From Microthrixaceae bacterium (GTDB lineage Bacteria; Actinomycetota; Acidimicrobiia; Acidimicrobiales; Microtrichaceae): a stretch of 64,000 nucleotides of DNA. The DNA lies in assembly GCA_023957975.1 (NCBI GenBank), contig JAMLGM010000001.1, forward strand, positions 372,001 to 436,000, given 5' to 3'. The notes under the pieces are model-generated. The model worked only from the letters and a program-made list of their open reading frames with translations, was not told where the DNA came from and made no database searches. A program made the translations under genes and the position numbers. The first letter of the stretch is position 1. Every line of letters begins with the position of its first letter. Below, in pieces: positions 33,222 through 43,032 of this stretch.

Positions 33222-34745
33222 GTGCGCGTGGATTTCGACGAGATCGAACACCTGAAGGCCAGACATGGCGCGTGGTCGCTGCTGCGCGCCGACAACGTCG
33301 CGCTGGTGCTCAGTTTCTTGAGCCGGGTCTTTCTCGACGCCAACCAGGCCAACCTCCCGGCATCGAAGGTGCTGAGCGAACTCGACGACGAGCTCTATGC
33401 GCTCAACCAGCGGATTGGTGAAAGCCGGTTTCCGAAATCGGCCAAGGCCTACCTCGACGATTGGTCCGCCTCCGAACGGGGTTGGTTGCGCCGCCACGTT
33501 CCCGCCGGTGCCGACGAACCCCACTATGACCTCACCCCGTCGGTGGAAAGGGCGGTCGCGTGGGTCGAAGGCCTCCGATCTCGCAGCTTCGTCGGAACCG
33601 AGTCGCGCCTTGGCATCGTCGTCGAGCTCTTGCGTCAGCTGATCTATGGAGCCGCGGAGGACTCGTCTGAACGTCTCGCGGATCTGCGACGGCGCCGCGA
33701 TGAGATCGATGCCACGATCGCCCAGCTCGAGGCGGGAGAACTCGGCGTGGACGACCCGGTGGTTCAGCGTGACCGTTATCAGCAGTTCTCCCGCACGGCC
33801 CGCGAACTGCTCGGCGATTTTCGCGAGGTCGAGGAGAACTTCCGGGAACTCGACCGAGACCTTCGGGCCAAGATTGCCGGATGGACCGGGTCGAAAGGCG
33901 AATTGCTCGACGATGTCGTGTCGACGCGCAGCGGTATCGCCGACTCAGATCAAGGCCGGAGTTTCGCGGCGTTCTACGACCTGTTGCTGTCGGGGGAACG
34001 TCAACAGGAGTTGGCCGATCTGTTGGCTCGGCTTCGCGACCTCGACGACATTCCCGAGTTCGACCCCAGGCTGGAACGGATTCAGCGTGATTGGCTCGAT
34101 GCGAGCGAGCGAACTCAGGCCACGATCCGCCAGCTTTCCGAGCAACTCCGACGGTTTCTCGACGACCAGGTCTGGTTGGAGAACCGCCGGGTGTTCGACC
34201 TGCTCCGTTCGATCGAAGCCAACGCTCTCGCGGTGCGAGATGTTGCTGTGGTCGATGTCCACACCGAGGTCGACGACACCAGGGTCTCGCTGCGCCTCCC
34301 GATGGAGCGTCCCCTCTACCAGAAGGTGCGAACCACGTCGCTGCAGAACTCGACGATCGAAATCGGCACTGGCGATGTCGATTCCAAGCTGCTCGCAGAT
34401 CATCCGTTCATCGACACCGTGTTGCTCACCCAGCGGGTGCTCGCCAGCCTCGGCGCGGGCGAGCAGGTTGGTTTGAACCAGGTGATCGACGAAACGCCGC
34501 TCGACGAGGGACTCGCCGAGGTCATCGCGTACCTGACCCTCGCCGACGAGTCGCTTGACGTCGACATCTCCGAACAGGATCGCACCGAGCTCAGCTGGAC
34601 CGAGTCCACGTGGCCCCATGGGGTCGCGCCCGACGCCGACGACGTCGAGGATGCCGAGGATGTCGAGGATGTCGACGAGGTAGTCCTGCGCGTCCTCGAT
34701 CTTCCCGCTGTCACCTTCAAACGAACCCCGGGAGGCCCGTCGTGA
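33222..34745 (+). CDS. jetA: JetA (DUF3375), Wadjet kleisin-like subunit
   Basis: 507 aa from GTG 33222. The N-terminus reads LKARHGAWSLLRADNVALVLSF, the diagnostic start of DUF3375/JetA. Long helical, charged regions (RLADLRRRRDEIDATIAQLE and the 300-350 stretch) fit a kleisin that joins the SMC heads. The last ~40 residues are very acidic (DADDVEDAEDVEDVDEV). In Wadjet systems JetA links JetB and JetC in a condensin-like motor. An ORF frame extends upstream to 33066 but encodes an Arg-rich stretch unlike the family; GTG 33228 is also possible. First gene of a 4-gene overlapping operon. Confidence 0.88.
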   Translation: MRVDFDEIEHLKARHGAWSLLRADNVALVLSFLSRVFLDANQANLPASKVLSELDDELYALNQRIGESRFPKSAKAYLDDWSASERGWLRRHVPAGADEPHYDLTPSVERAVAWVEGLRSRSFVGTESRLGIVVELLRQLIYGAAEDSSERLADLRRRRDEIDATIAQLEAGELGVDDPVVQRDRYQQFSRTARELLGDFREVEENFRELDRDLRAKIAGWTGSKGELLDDVVSTRSGIADSDQGRSFAAFYDLLLSGERQQELADLLARLRDLDDIPEFDPRLERIQRDWLDASERTQATIRQLSEQLRRFLDDQVWLENRRVFDLLRSIEANALAVRDVAVVDVHTEVDDTRVSLRLPMERPLYQKVRTTSLQNSTIEIGTGDVDSKLLADHPFIDTVLLTQRVLASLGAGEQVGLNQVIDETPLDEGLAEVIAYLTLADESLDVDISEQDRTELSWTESTWPHGVAPDADDVEDAEDVEDVDEVVLRVLDLPAVTFKRTPGGPS

Positions 34746-35389
34746 CGACCCGAAGCCCAGGCGAATCGAGCCGAAGCGGCCAGGCCACCCACAGCGCGCA
34801 CCTCGCCCCCGACGATCTCTCGCTCGTCGCCATCGCGCTGATGCGAGGCCCGATCACCCGCGAGCACGACCAGAAGCTGTGGCCGGCCCTGATCAAGATC
34901 GAACACCGGGTCGCCGACTATGTCGGGGTGCTCGGACTGCGGCTCGTGCTCGACGAATCCGACGGTTATGCGTTCCTCCGCAGCGCCCGAGAAGACGAAG
35001 TCGAGGGCGAATTTCCTCGACTCGTCAACCGGCATCGCCTGCCCTTTCAGGTGAGTCTTCTGATCGCGTTGCTTCGCAAGCGACTCGCTGAGTTCGACGC
35101 CACGAGTTCGGACGCCCGGCTGATGTTGACCCGCGACCAGATCACCGACCTGATGCGTACCTACATCCCTGACAGCTCCGACGACGTCAAGTTGCGCCGC
35201 AAGGTCGATGAGCACATCGCGTCGGTCGAGAAGCTGGGATTCCTCAAGAAGCTCCGCAGCGACTACGACGCGTACGAGGTGCGTCGCATCATCCGTGCGT
35301 TCGTCGACGGGCAGTGGCTTGCGGACTTCGATCGTCGCTTGGCGGAGTACGTCGAACAGGCCGGCCTGGCCGATCAGGAGGCGCCATGA
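34742..35389 (+). CDS. jetB: JetB (DUF4194), Wadjet KITE-like subunit
   Basis: 215 aa. After a ~25-residue polar leader, LVAIALMRGPITREHDQKLW starts the winged-helix core. The DUF4194 landmarks VLGLRLVLDESDGYAFLR and PFQVSLLIALLRKRLAEFD follow, then a second winged helix (DEHIASVEKLGFLKKLR...YEVRRIIRAF). It overlaps jetA by GTGA and jetC by ATGA. In the complex it dimerises and bridges the JetA kleisin. Confidence 0.9.
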   Translation: MTTRSPGESSRSGQATHSAHLAPDDLSLVAIALMRGPITREHDQKLWPALIKIEHRVADYVGVLGLRLVLDESDGYAFLRSAREDEVEGEFPRLVNRHRLPFQVSLLIALLRKRLAEFDATSSDARLMLTRDQITDLMRTYIPDSSDDVKLRRKVDEHIASVEKLGFLKKLRSDYDAYEVRRIIRAFVDGQWLADFDRRLAEYVEQAGLADQEAP

Positions 35390-38300
35390 GCCTGTTCGAG
35401 GTCGAGCCGGGCACCGACCATGACGAGCAGGCCCCTGCGGTGGGTGCCGGAACGCGGTTGCACCGAATAGAGATCTTCAACTGGGGCACCTTCCACGAGA
35501 AGGTGTGGACCCTCGACCTGGGTGGGCGCAACGCGCTCCTGACCGGTGACATCGGGTCGGGGAAATCCACGATGGTCGATGCGGTCACCACGTTGTTGGT
35601 GCCCGCCCAGCGCATCTCCTACAACAAGGCTGCGGGGGCGGAGACCCGAGAGCGAGACCTCCGCTCCTATGTGTTGGGGTTCTACAAGTCCGAACGCAAC
35701 GAGGAGGCCGGTGGTTCCCGCCCGGTCGGGTTGCGCGGCCCCGAACACTTCTCGGTGATCCTGGGGGTGTTTCGAGACGTCGAACGCGCCACCACAACCA
35801 CCCTCGCGCAGGTGTTTCGGGCACGTGAGGACACCTCCCAGCCCGAGCGGTTCTTCGTTGTCTTCGACGGCGAACTTTCGATTACCGAGCATTTCTCGAA
35901 CCCAGGCGACTCGCTTGCCGACCTCCGCAAGCAACTCAAGTCGCTCGGCGCGAACGTCAGCGACGGGTTCAACGAATACCGACGCAGTTTCCGTCGGCGG
36001 CTTGGCATCACCTCCGATCAGGCGCTCGACCTGTTCTTGCAGACCGTGTCGATGAAGGCGGTCGACAACCTGAACGAGTTCGTGCGGTCCCACATGTTGG
36101 AACCCGTCGATATGTCGAAGCGGATCGATGCGCTCGTCGCGCACTTCGACGACCTCACCAAGGCCCATGACGCGGTCGTTCGCGCCCGAGACCAGCTCGA
36201 ATTGCTCGTGCCGCTCGTCGGGCACCTCGACGCCTACGACGAACACAGCGAAGCGGCGCAGCGGTTGGGTCGCCTCATCGAGACGGCACCGTTCTACTTC
36301 GCGACGGCACACGACTCGCTGTTGGAAATCAAGGCGGAGCGGCTTGCGGGTGAACTCGACCGGCTGCAACGTCTCGACGCAGATATCGGGACCCGCCTCG
36401 ATCAACTTCGCACCGACGAACGTCATCTGCACGCTCAGATCGACGGAAACGGCGGCAACCGGCTGGCCCTCATCGAGAGCGAACTGCGACGCCTGCGAGG
36501 CGAGCTTCCCCGACGCCAACACGCGGTGGACGAACACAACCGCAAGCTGGAAGCGGTTGGGCTCGAACCGGTTGGCGACGAAGCGCAGTTCATCGAGCGC
36601 CGAAGCCAGCTCGGCCAACGCGAACGCTCGGTCGAGGCCGAGCGTGTGGATGTCGACAACAAGATCGGGGAATTGACGGTTCGCGACCGGGACGAGCGCG
36701 TCGCGATCGACGAAATCACCAACGAACTCGACAGCCTCGCGAAACGGCGGTCGAATATCCCGTCGCGCAGCCTCGAGCTTCGGGAGCGGCTGATCGGCGA
36801 CCTTCGACTCACCCCTGACGAGTTGGTGTTCGCCGGGGAATTGATGGCGATCGACGACCAATACGACCGCTGGGAGGGCGCGGCGGAGCGGGTGCTTCAC
36901 AGCTTCGCACTGTCGCTGCTCGTTCCCAACGAGCGGTATCGCGAGGTTGCGGCGTGGATCGATTCGCACCACCTTCGAGGCCGCATCGTCTACTACCGGG
37001 TGCCCGAGCGGGTCGCGCCGGCCGGAGACCCGAATCGTCACGCTGCGTATCCCTTGCTCATGGACATGGTGAACATCCGGCCCGATACCCCGTTCGCGGA
37101 GTTCATCAGGCGCGAGCTCACCCATCGAGCCGACTACCTCTGCGTCCCCGACACCTCGACGTTTTCAACCCTCGATCGAGCGATCACCCCGGCGGGTCAG
37201 ATCAAATCGAAGGACCGTCACGAAAAGGACGACCGCAGCCGTATCGACGACCGGTCGCGATACGTACTCGGCTGGGACAACCGGGCAAAGGTCGAGGCCC
37301 TGCGGGCTGAGCGCGAGACACTCATCGGCAACCACGCCGAGTCGCGGCGCCTGCTCGACGTCGCGCAGGCCGACCAACGACGCCTGATCTCGATGGGCAC
37401 CACGTTGATCGATCTCGCCCGTGTGGACGATTGGGTCAGCCTCGACGTCGAGTCCCTCACCAAGCAGGTGGAGGACCTGTCGGGCGAACACGAAACGCTG
37501 CGGGCAGCGTCGGTCGAGCTGCAGGGACTGACCGCACAACTCGACGCCGTCGTGGCCAAGATCGTCGAGGAATCAACCGAACGCGACTCGGTGAAAACCG
37601 AGATCGGACGGGTGACCGGAGAGGCCGAGCGGACCGAGGCCCAGCGCAACGATCTGCAGCAGCTCTTGGGTCTTGTCGAAGCCGAGGTGGCCCGCGGGTA
37701 CTTCGATGAACTCGAGGAACACCTCAGCATCGAGCATCGTCGAGGCGCGCTGCAACTCGACGGAATCGACAGCGCCCGCAGCGGTGCAACGGAGGGCCTT
37801 CGAAGTGCCCAGCACCGCGCGACCGAGCGTGCACATGGTGCAGAGCGTCAGGCCGAGCGGGCCATGGCCGGTTTCCGAGCACGCTTCCAACGCGAGACTG
37901 CGGAACTCGACGCGTCGGTGGCCGCGGGGCCGGAATACCGCGAGATGTACGAACGCGTGCGCACCGACGACCTACCTCGTTTCGAGGCGGAATTCCGGAC
38001 CTCGTTGCGCGAGAACACGATCAAGGAGATCGCGCAGCTTTCGGCCGACCTCGAAGGCCGTCAGCGCGACATTCGCCGCCACATCGACACGATCAACGGG
38101 TCGCTCCACGAGATCGATTACAACCCCGGGCGTTTCATCCGGCTACTGCCCGAAGCGACACCGAACACCGAAATCCGCGGCTTTCGCGACGAGCTGCGGG
38201 CCGTGACGAGCCGTACCACGAACCCTGGCGACGACGACTACTCCGAGCACCGCTTCTTACAGGTGAAGGCGTTGATCGATCGTTTCGTCGGCCGGGAGGG

Positions 38301-38772
38301 ATCGACCGACCAGGACCGGGCTTGGACGAAGCGGGTGACCGACGTTCGCAACTGGTTCGTGTTTTCGGCATCGGAGCGATGGCGAAGCGACGACACCGAA
38401 TACGAGAACTACGCGGACTCCTCCGGTAAGTCCGGCGGCCAGAAGGAAAAGCTCGCCTACACCGTGCTGGCGGCCTCGCTCGCGTACCAGTTCAGTCACG
38501 GTTCGACCGCGGGTGCCGGATCGTTTCGCTTCGTGGCGATCGACGAGGCGTTCGGCCGCGGCTCCGATGAGTCAACCCGGTTCGGCCTCCGGCTCTTTCG
38601 CACACTCGGCCTGCAGTTGCTCATCGTGACGCCGTTGCAGAAGATCCGCGTGATCGAACCGTTCGTGTCGACGGTCGGCTACGTCGTCAATCCCGAGGAG
38701 AACAACTCCCAACTGGTGCAGATGACGATGAGCGAACACCATCGCCGCCGTGAATCCGCCGGGCAGGCGTGA
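35386..38772 (+). CDS. jetC: JetC, Wadjet SMC-like ATPase
   Basis: 1128 aa. Walker A GDIGSGKSTMVDAV near residue 54 is preceded by the typical LHRIEIFNWGTFHEKVW. Two long coiled-coil arms (about 250-480 and 640-880) flank a hinge region (about 500-620). The ABC signature KSGGQKEKLAYTVL lies near 1013 and Walker B FVAIDEAFGRGSDES near 1050. This is the DNA-translocating motor that extrudes loops of small circular plasmids. ATG 35386 overlaps the jetB stop; an ORF that begins earlier is only frame read-through. No hint of truncation. Confidence 0.93.
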   Translation: MSLFEVEPGTDHDEQAPAVGAGTRLHRIEIFNWGTFHEKVWTLDLGGRNALLTGDIGSGKSTMVDAVTTLLVPAQRISYNKAAGAETRERDLRSYVLGFYKSERNEEAGGSRPVGLRGPEHFSVILGVFRDVERATTTTLAQVFRAREDTSQPERFFVVFDGELSITEHFSNPGDSLADLRKQLKSLGANVSDGFNEYRRSFRRRLGITSDQALDLFLQTVSMKAVDNLNEFVRSHMLEPVDMSKRIDALVAHFDDLTKAHDAVVRARDQLELLVPLVGHLDAYDEHSEAAQRLGRLIETAPFYFATAHDSLLEIKAERLAGELDRLQRLDADIGTRLDQLRTDERHLHAQIDGNGGNRLALIESELRRLRGELPRRQHAVDEHNRKLEAVGLEPVGDEAQFIERRSQLGQRERSVEAERVDVDNKIGELTVRDRDERVAIDEITNELDSLAKRRSNIPSRSLELRERLIGDLRLTPDELVFAGELMAIDDQYDRWEGAAERVLHSFALSLLVPNERYREVAAWIDSHHLRGRIVYYRVPERVAPAGDPNRHAAYPLLMDMVNIRPDTPFAEFIRRELTHRADYLCVPDTSTFSTLDRAITPAGQIKSKDRHEKDDRSRIDDRSRYVLGWDNRAKVEALRAERETLIGNHAESRRLLDVAQADQRRLISMGTTLIDLARVDDWVSLDVESLTKQVEDLSGEHETLRAASVELQGLTAQLDAVVAKIVEESTERDSVKTEIGRVTGEAERTEAQRNDLQQLLGLVEAEVARGYFDELEEHLSIEHRRGALQLDGIDSARSGATEGLRSAQHRATERAHGAERQAERAMAGFRARFQRETAELDASVAAGPEYREMYERVRTDDLPRFEAEFRTSLRENTIKEIAQLSADLEGRQRDIRRHIDTINGSLHEIDYNPGRFIRLLPEATPNTEIRGFRDELRAVTSRTTNPGDDDYSEHRFLQVKALIDRFVGREGSTDQDRAWTKRVTDVRNWFVFSASERWRSDDTEYENYADSSGKSGGQKEKLAYTVLAASLAYQFSHGSTAGAGSFRFVAIDEAFGRGSDESTRFGLRLFRTLGLQLLIVTPLQKIRVIEPFVSTVGYVVNPEENNSQLVQMTMSEHHRRRESAGQA

Positions 38773-40025
38773 GGCCGCGCGAGGTGAACCCGGCATCCGC
38801 GAGCGGTGGATCCGGGCCGAGGCCGCGCTGGAAGACGTACCGGGATGTGGTCGCAACCCTGAACGCCCGGTGGCAGCGTGGCCGGTACCTCCGTGAAGCG
38901 CTGCTGGGCGAACCCTTTGAGCCGGTGAGGGTTTCGCTCGGCGGTCCGAAGGCAGCCGACCTGTCTCAGCATTTCAGTGAGGTCATCGATTGGGCCGATG
39001 CGGTGCATTCGGCGGCCGCGCCTCACGGCCGGGTCGAGACTCGAACGATGAAGACCCGATCGATCGGGGAGAACGAGATTCCGGTCGCCGTGTGGTTCGA
39101 TTCGATCGACCAACTCATTGCCGCGCTCGGCGTGCGTCGCGAACTGCAACAGGCCGAGCAGTTGGTGGCGGCGACCGGAGCGGCGCTCGGCGACGAGGCG
39201 GCGCGGTGGGTCGCTCAACACCCACACCCGGCACTCGGATCGCAACCGTGGTGGCCGGGAATCATCGCGGTCACTCAGTGGATCGCGGCGACCGATGTCT
39301 CGGGGCTCGACCTGCGCCATGTCGATGTCGGGGGAGCGGGAGCGCAATACGGGATCGACACCAAGTTCATCACCGCCCACGGTGCGATCATCGGGTCGTT
39401 GCTCGATGTGGTGTTGCCCCCCGAACGGGTCAACCCCATCGAATCCGAGTTCGTTGCGCGGTACGGATTTCGTCGGCCACCTCGCTACGTGAGGTTTCGG
39501 TTGCTCGACGAGGTCGAGGAACTGCCGGATGGAATCAGCGAGCTCACCTTGCGAACCGACGAACTCGCGGCGATGCCGCTGTCGGTGGAGCAGGTCTTCA
39601 TCGTCGAGAACCAGGCGACGTACCTCGCGTTTCCCCCGGTCCCACGGTCGATCGTCATCTTCGGCGGAGGCTTTGGGGCAACCCAACTCGGCGATATCGC
39701 CTGGCTGGCCGAACGACGGGTGCTCTACTGGGGGGACCTCGACCTCGCGGGTTTCGCCATCCTGGACGCCGTTCGCCAGCGGGTCGGCAACGTCGAGTCC
39801 ATGTTGATGGATCGCGCCACACTCAGCTCGCATCTTGCCCATGTGGTGAACGACGCGAAGGCAAAGCCAGCCATGCTCACCCACCTCACCGCGGAGGAGT
39901 CGGCGACCTACCGTGATCTGGTGGAGGACCGCTATGGCGCATCGCTGCGGCTTGAACAGGAGCGGATCCGGTTCTCCCACGTGAGGGCAGCGCTCAGCGA
40001 GCTACGGCGCGGCGACATCGACTAG
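38769..40025 (+). CDS. jetD: JetD (DUF3322/DUF2220), Wadjet Toprim nuclease
   Basis: 418 aa. The N-terminal DUF3322 arm domain (RWKTYRDVVATLNARW) is followed by the Toprim half. The invariant acidic residues are present: the Glu of FIVENQATY near 277 and the D-x-D of LYWGDLDLAGF near 322. A predicted metal-dependent double-strand nuclease, it cleaves the plasmid once the JetABC motor stalls. GTGA overlap with jetC completes the operon. Confidence 0.92.
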   Translation: MRPREVNPASASGGSGPRPRWKTYRDVVATLNARWQRGRYLREALLGEPFEPVRVSLGGPKAADLSQHFSEVIDWADAVHSAAAPHGRVETRTMKTRSIGENEIPVAVWFDSIDQLIAALGVRRELQQAEQLVAATGAALGDEAARWVAQHPHPALGSQPWWPGIIAVTQWIAATDVSGLDLRHVDVGGAGAQYGIDTKFITAHGAIIGSLLDVVLPPERVNPIESEFVARYGFRRPPRYVRFRLLDEVEELPDGISELTLRTDELAAMPLSVEQVFIVENQATYLAFPPVPRSIVIFGGGFGATQLGDIAWLAERRVLYWGDLDLAGFAILDAVRQRVGNVESMLMDRATLSSHLAHVVNDAKAKPAMLTHLTAEESATYRDLVEDRYGASLRLEQERIRFSHVRAALSELRRGDID

Positions 40026-40034
40026 CAAAGAGCT

Positions 40035-40571
40035 GTGAGCCAACCCTCGTCCGACAGGCCGGCAGAGCCCGACCACGCCAACCCCAACGGCAACACGGCG
40101 CCGTTTGACACCGACCTTGCTGCGATGCGCGAGTTGTCCGACCGCCTCATCGCCGTGGCCACCGTCGGCGTGCATCGGTGGGTACTCGACGTGGTCGCCG
40201 AACGGATCTCCGGCCTCGACGCCACTCGTGCGGCGGCGGTTCTCGACGCGGCGCGGGGCGCGGCCGACGAGGCGGCTACCGACGTGCACAAGCATCTCAC
40301 CGAACTGCTCGCCGTTCCGGTCGACGAGCAGTCGACGACGCCGCTCGCGATCCTTCGGGGCGCGCACCGCTACCCGACGGCGGTGCTGAGCGAGGCCGGA
40401 GCAATTCCGGTGCAGCGCGATCCGTTCGAAGAACGGGTGAATCCCGATGACCTCTTTGGCGTTGCGCCGGGCTCATGGGCTGACTTCGGCGAGGAGGTGC
40501 TCGACGCCGGTATGGCGTGGGGAGCAGCCAAGGCGTTCCTGCACAAGCGGGCTCGGCGCCAAGCCCCGTAG
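40035..40571 (+). CDS. Conserved actinobacterial hypothetical protein
   Basis: 178 aa, GTG start 9 nt behind jetD with AAGAGCT upstream, so it may be co-transcribed with the Wadjet genes. After a polar, Pro/Asn-rich N-terminus comes a helical core (LIAVATVGVHRWVLDVVAERI) and a conserved C-terminal half: LRGAHRYPTAVL, VQRDPFEERVNPDDLFGVAP, then GMAWGAAKAFLHKRAR. I recognise this pattern as widespread in actinobacteria but with no assigned function. It usually stands alone, so a role in defence is not implied by family knowledge. Confidence 0.75.
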   Translation: MSQPSSDRPAEPDHANPNGNTAPFDTDLAAMRELSDRLIAVATVGVHRWVLDVVAERISGLDATRAAAVLDAARGAADEAATDVHKHLTELLAVPVDEQSTTPLAILRGAHRYPTAVLSEAGAIPVQRDPFEERVNPDDLFGVAPGSWADFGEEVLDAGMAWGAAKAFLHKRARRQAP

Positions 40572-40653
40572 GCGGGGCCACCCGACCCATTCGGCGCGCG
40601 ATCTGTTCACGCTGCGTTCACCATCCGTAGGCAGGACGGGGATGCGTCGGCGG

Positions 40654-40659
40654 TAGGTT
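40654..40659 (+). promoter_or_regulatory. -10 box upstream of glnD
   Basis: TAGGTT lies 36 nt before the glnD ATG; a TSS near 40666 would leave a ~29-nt leader containing GACGGAGGCG as a ribosome binding site, unlike the leaderless genes here. Confidence 0.4.
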
Positions 40660-40694
40660 CGACCCACCCGAGGATCCGACGGAGGCGCCTGCCC

Positions 40695-43001
40695 ATGAAG
40701 GTGGAAACCGAACTCGCCGCCCTGCTTCAACGCAGCGACCTGTTGGGCCGGGCCTTTACGACCGACTACACCGCCGTCGTCGAACGATGGCTGTGCTCGC
40801 TCTACGAAGATCTGGTCGGTCTCGGCGATGGGGTGGCGCTCGTCGCGACCGGCGGGCAAGGGCGCGGGGAGCTGTCGCCGTTCAGCGACCTCGACCTGCT
40901 GTTGTTACACGATGGTTCGCTCGACGGCTCCACCGCTCAGTCGCTGTGGTATCCGCTGTGGGACGCGAAGATGAAGGTCGGACATGCGGTGCGGACCCCG
41001 GCGGAAACCCTGCAACTCGCCGCGACCGACCTGGCGACGGCTACCGGGCTGTTGAGTGCGCGCCATCTCGCGGGCGACGCGTCATTGACCGCGGCGCTCG
41101 TCGAGGCCCACCTCGTCGAGTGGAAGCGTCGCGCCAAACGGGCCTTCGGGGAGCTCGTCGACACGACCACTCGTCGTCACGCTGATGCGAGCAGTGTCGC
41201 CAACGCGCTCGAACCGGACTTGAAGGAGGGTCGGGGCGGCCTGCGCGACGTCCACCTGCTGAGCTGGATCGAGGCTGCGGACCAGGGCCTGGACATCGCC
41301 TCGGCCGACGACCTGGCCGAGGACTACGACCTGGTGTTGGCGGTACGCGTCGAACTGCACCGTCTGAGCAACCGGCCCGGCGACGTGATCCGGCTCGACG
41401 ATCAGGCGGAGGTTGCGTCGCGCCTTGGGTTCGCCGACGCGATGGAGTTGATGTCGGAGCTTGCGGGCAGTGCCCGCCGCATCGCATGGGCGGCCGATGA
41501 CGCCTGCAGTCGCCTGCAAGGCTGGCTGCGCCCCAGCTCGAGGCTCCGACCGCGGCGATCACCGTCGCTGGAGGGCCCCTACGAGCTCGATGGTGGGTTC
41601 GTGGTCGTGGCGCCGGACGCGCCGAGCAGCGTCGATGCCATCGAACCACTGCTCGTCGCGCTTGCAGCGGCGCGACACGGCGCCAGAATCCACCGCGGAG
41701 CTCTCGAGCGGATCAGTACGGCGGCCGCAGCCGAGGAGCCGTGGCCGGATGAGCTGCGGCGGCGGTTCGTCGAGTTGTTGGCGTGCGGACCAGCAGCGAT
41801 CGAGGCGATCGAGTCGCTCGACCTCGTCGACAGTTGGGTTGCGCTGATCCCCGAGTGGGCACCGTTGCGATGTCGATCGCAGCGAAACGCCTATCACCGG
41901 TTCGCGGTCGATCGGCATTCGTGGGAATGCGTCGCCATGGCCGCGGACTTCTTCGATCGGGTCGATCGCGGTGACCTGCTGTTGTTGGCGGCGCTCTTTC
42001 ACGACATTGGCAAGGGGTACCCGGGCGATCACAGCGTCGTCGGGGTGCAGGTTGCCAGACCGGCCTTGCGTCGCATGGGGCTCTCCGAAGCCGACGTGCG
42101 AACCGTCGAGGTGCTGATCGAACATCACCTGCTGCTCGCGGACGTCGCGACGCGTCGAGACCTCGATGATCCGCTGACGATTCTGTCCGTCGCCGCGCGA
42201 GTCGAGACGGTGCAACGCCTCGGCCTCCTCGAAGCCCTGACCACCGCGGACTCGTTGGCGACCGGATCCACCGCCTGGAGCCCGTGGAAGGCCGGTCTCG
42301 TCGCCGAGCTGGTGCGAAAGGTCGGTCACGTGCTCGGCGGGGGCGCAGTCGAGGACGTGACCGGAGCGGCGACGCTGAGCGCCGATCGGCGGCGCCTCAT
42401 CGAAGGGCGCGACCCGAACGCCGAGCCGGTGGTCGAGGCGGACGGGAATCGGGTCACCATCGTGTGCATCGACCGTCCCGGAGTGTTCAGCCGCATCACC
42501 GGGGTGCTCGCGCTCAACGGACTGGATGTTCTCGAGGCGACGGTGCAGTCCGACGACGGCTGGGCCGTCGAGGAGTTTGTCGTCGAGTCGACATTCGCTT
42601 CGGAGATTCCGTGGGCGAAGGTTGCCCGCGACATCGACCGGGCGTTGCGCTCGAGATTCGCACTCGAGGCGCGCCTAGCAGAACGCCGACGCAGCTACCG
42701 CCGTGCCGTTCGAACCGTTGGGACCCTGGAGCCGAAGGTCCGTGTCGTGCGAGGGGAGGCGTCGGATGGCGCCACCGTGGTCGAGGTCATCGGGCGGGAC
42801 CGAATCGGTCTCCTGCACCAGCTGACGCGCGTGCTGTCGGATCTCGATGTCGACATCGTCCGAGCCAAGATCGCCACCCTCGGCGGCGATGTGGTCGACA
42901 CGTTCTATGTCCGCGGTCGCGACGACCTGCCCATCGACGACGATGACCTCGTCGAGATCAAGTCGGCGCTGCTGTTCGAACTGCGTCGCCCCGATGCCTG
43001 A
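40695..43001 (+). CDS. glnD: PII uridylyltransferase / uridylyl-removing enzyme
   Basis: 768 aa, shorter at the N-terminus than E. coli GlnD. Nucleotidyltransferase motif GGQGRGELSPFSDLDLLL at about 53-70, a GlnD-type PII-UTase helical domain, the HD hydrolase motif ALFHDIGKGYPGDHS near 433, and two C-terminal ACT domains (VTIVCIDRPGVFSRIT at ~590 and VEVIGRDRIGLLHQLT at ~695). The protein modifies and demodifies PII in response to glutamine. All catalytic motifs are intact. PII and ammonium transporter genes are not in the window. Confidence 0.93.
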   Translation: MKVETELAALLQRSDLLGRAFTTDYTAVVERWLCSLYEDLVGLGDGVALVATGGQGRGELSPFSDLDLLLLHDGSLDGSTAQSLWYPLWDAKMKVGHAVRTPAETLQLAATDLATATGLLSARHLAGDASLTAALVEAHLVEWKRRAKRAFGELVDTTTRRHADASSVANALEPDLKEGRGGLRDVHLLSWIEAADQGLDIASADDLAEDYDLVLAVRVELHRLSNRPGDVIRLDDQAEVASRLGFADAMELMSELAGSARRIAWAADDACSRLQGWLRPSSRLRPRRSPSLEGPYELDGGFVVVAPDAPSSVDAIEPLLVALAAARHGARIHRGALERISTAAAAEEPWPDELRRRFVELLACGPAAIEAIESLDLVDSWVALIPEWAPLRCRSQRNAYHRFAVDRHSWECVAMAADFFDRVDRGDLLLLAALFHDIGKGYPGDHSVVGVQVARPALRRMGLSEADVRTVEVLIEHHLLLADVATRRDLDDPLTILSVAARVETVQRLGLLEALTTADSLATGSTAWSPWKAGLVAELVRKVGHVLGGGAVEDVTGAATLSADRRRLIEGRDPNAEPVVEADGNRVTIVCIDRPGVFSRITGVLALNGLDVLEATVQSDDGWAVEEFVVESTFASEIPWAKVARDIDRALRSRFALEARLAERRRSYRRAVRTVGTLEPKVRVVRGEASDGATVVEVIGRDRIGLLHQLTRVLSDLDVDIVRAKIATLGGDVVDTFYVRGRDDLPIDDDDLVEIKSALLFELRRPDA

Positions 43002-43032
43002 GCCGGGCGGCGAACGCCGATGCCGGTCGCTA

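Noticed and set aside
35374-37125. 583-residue reverse frame opposite jetC
   Set aside because: Shadow of the long coiled-coil coding region; no ribosome binding site or motif.
33222-40025. MukBEF or plain SMC housekeeping complex as the identity of the jet operon
   Set aside because: DUF3375 and DUF4194 subunits together with the DUF3322/DUF2220 Toprim nuclease in this order are specific to Wadjet.
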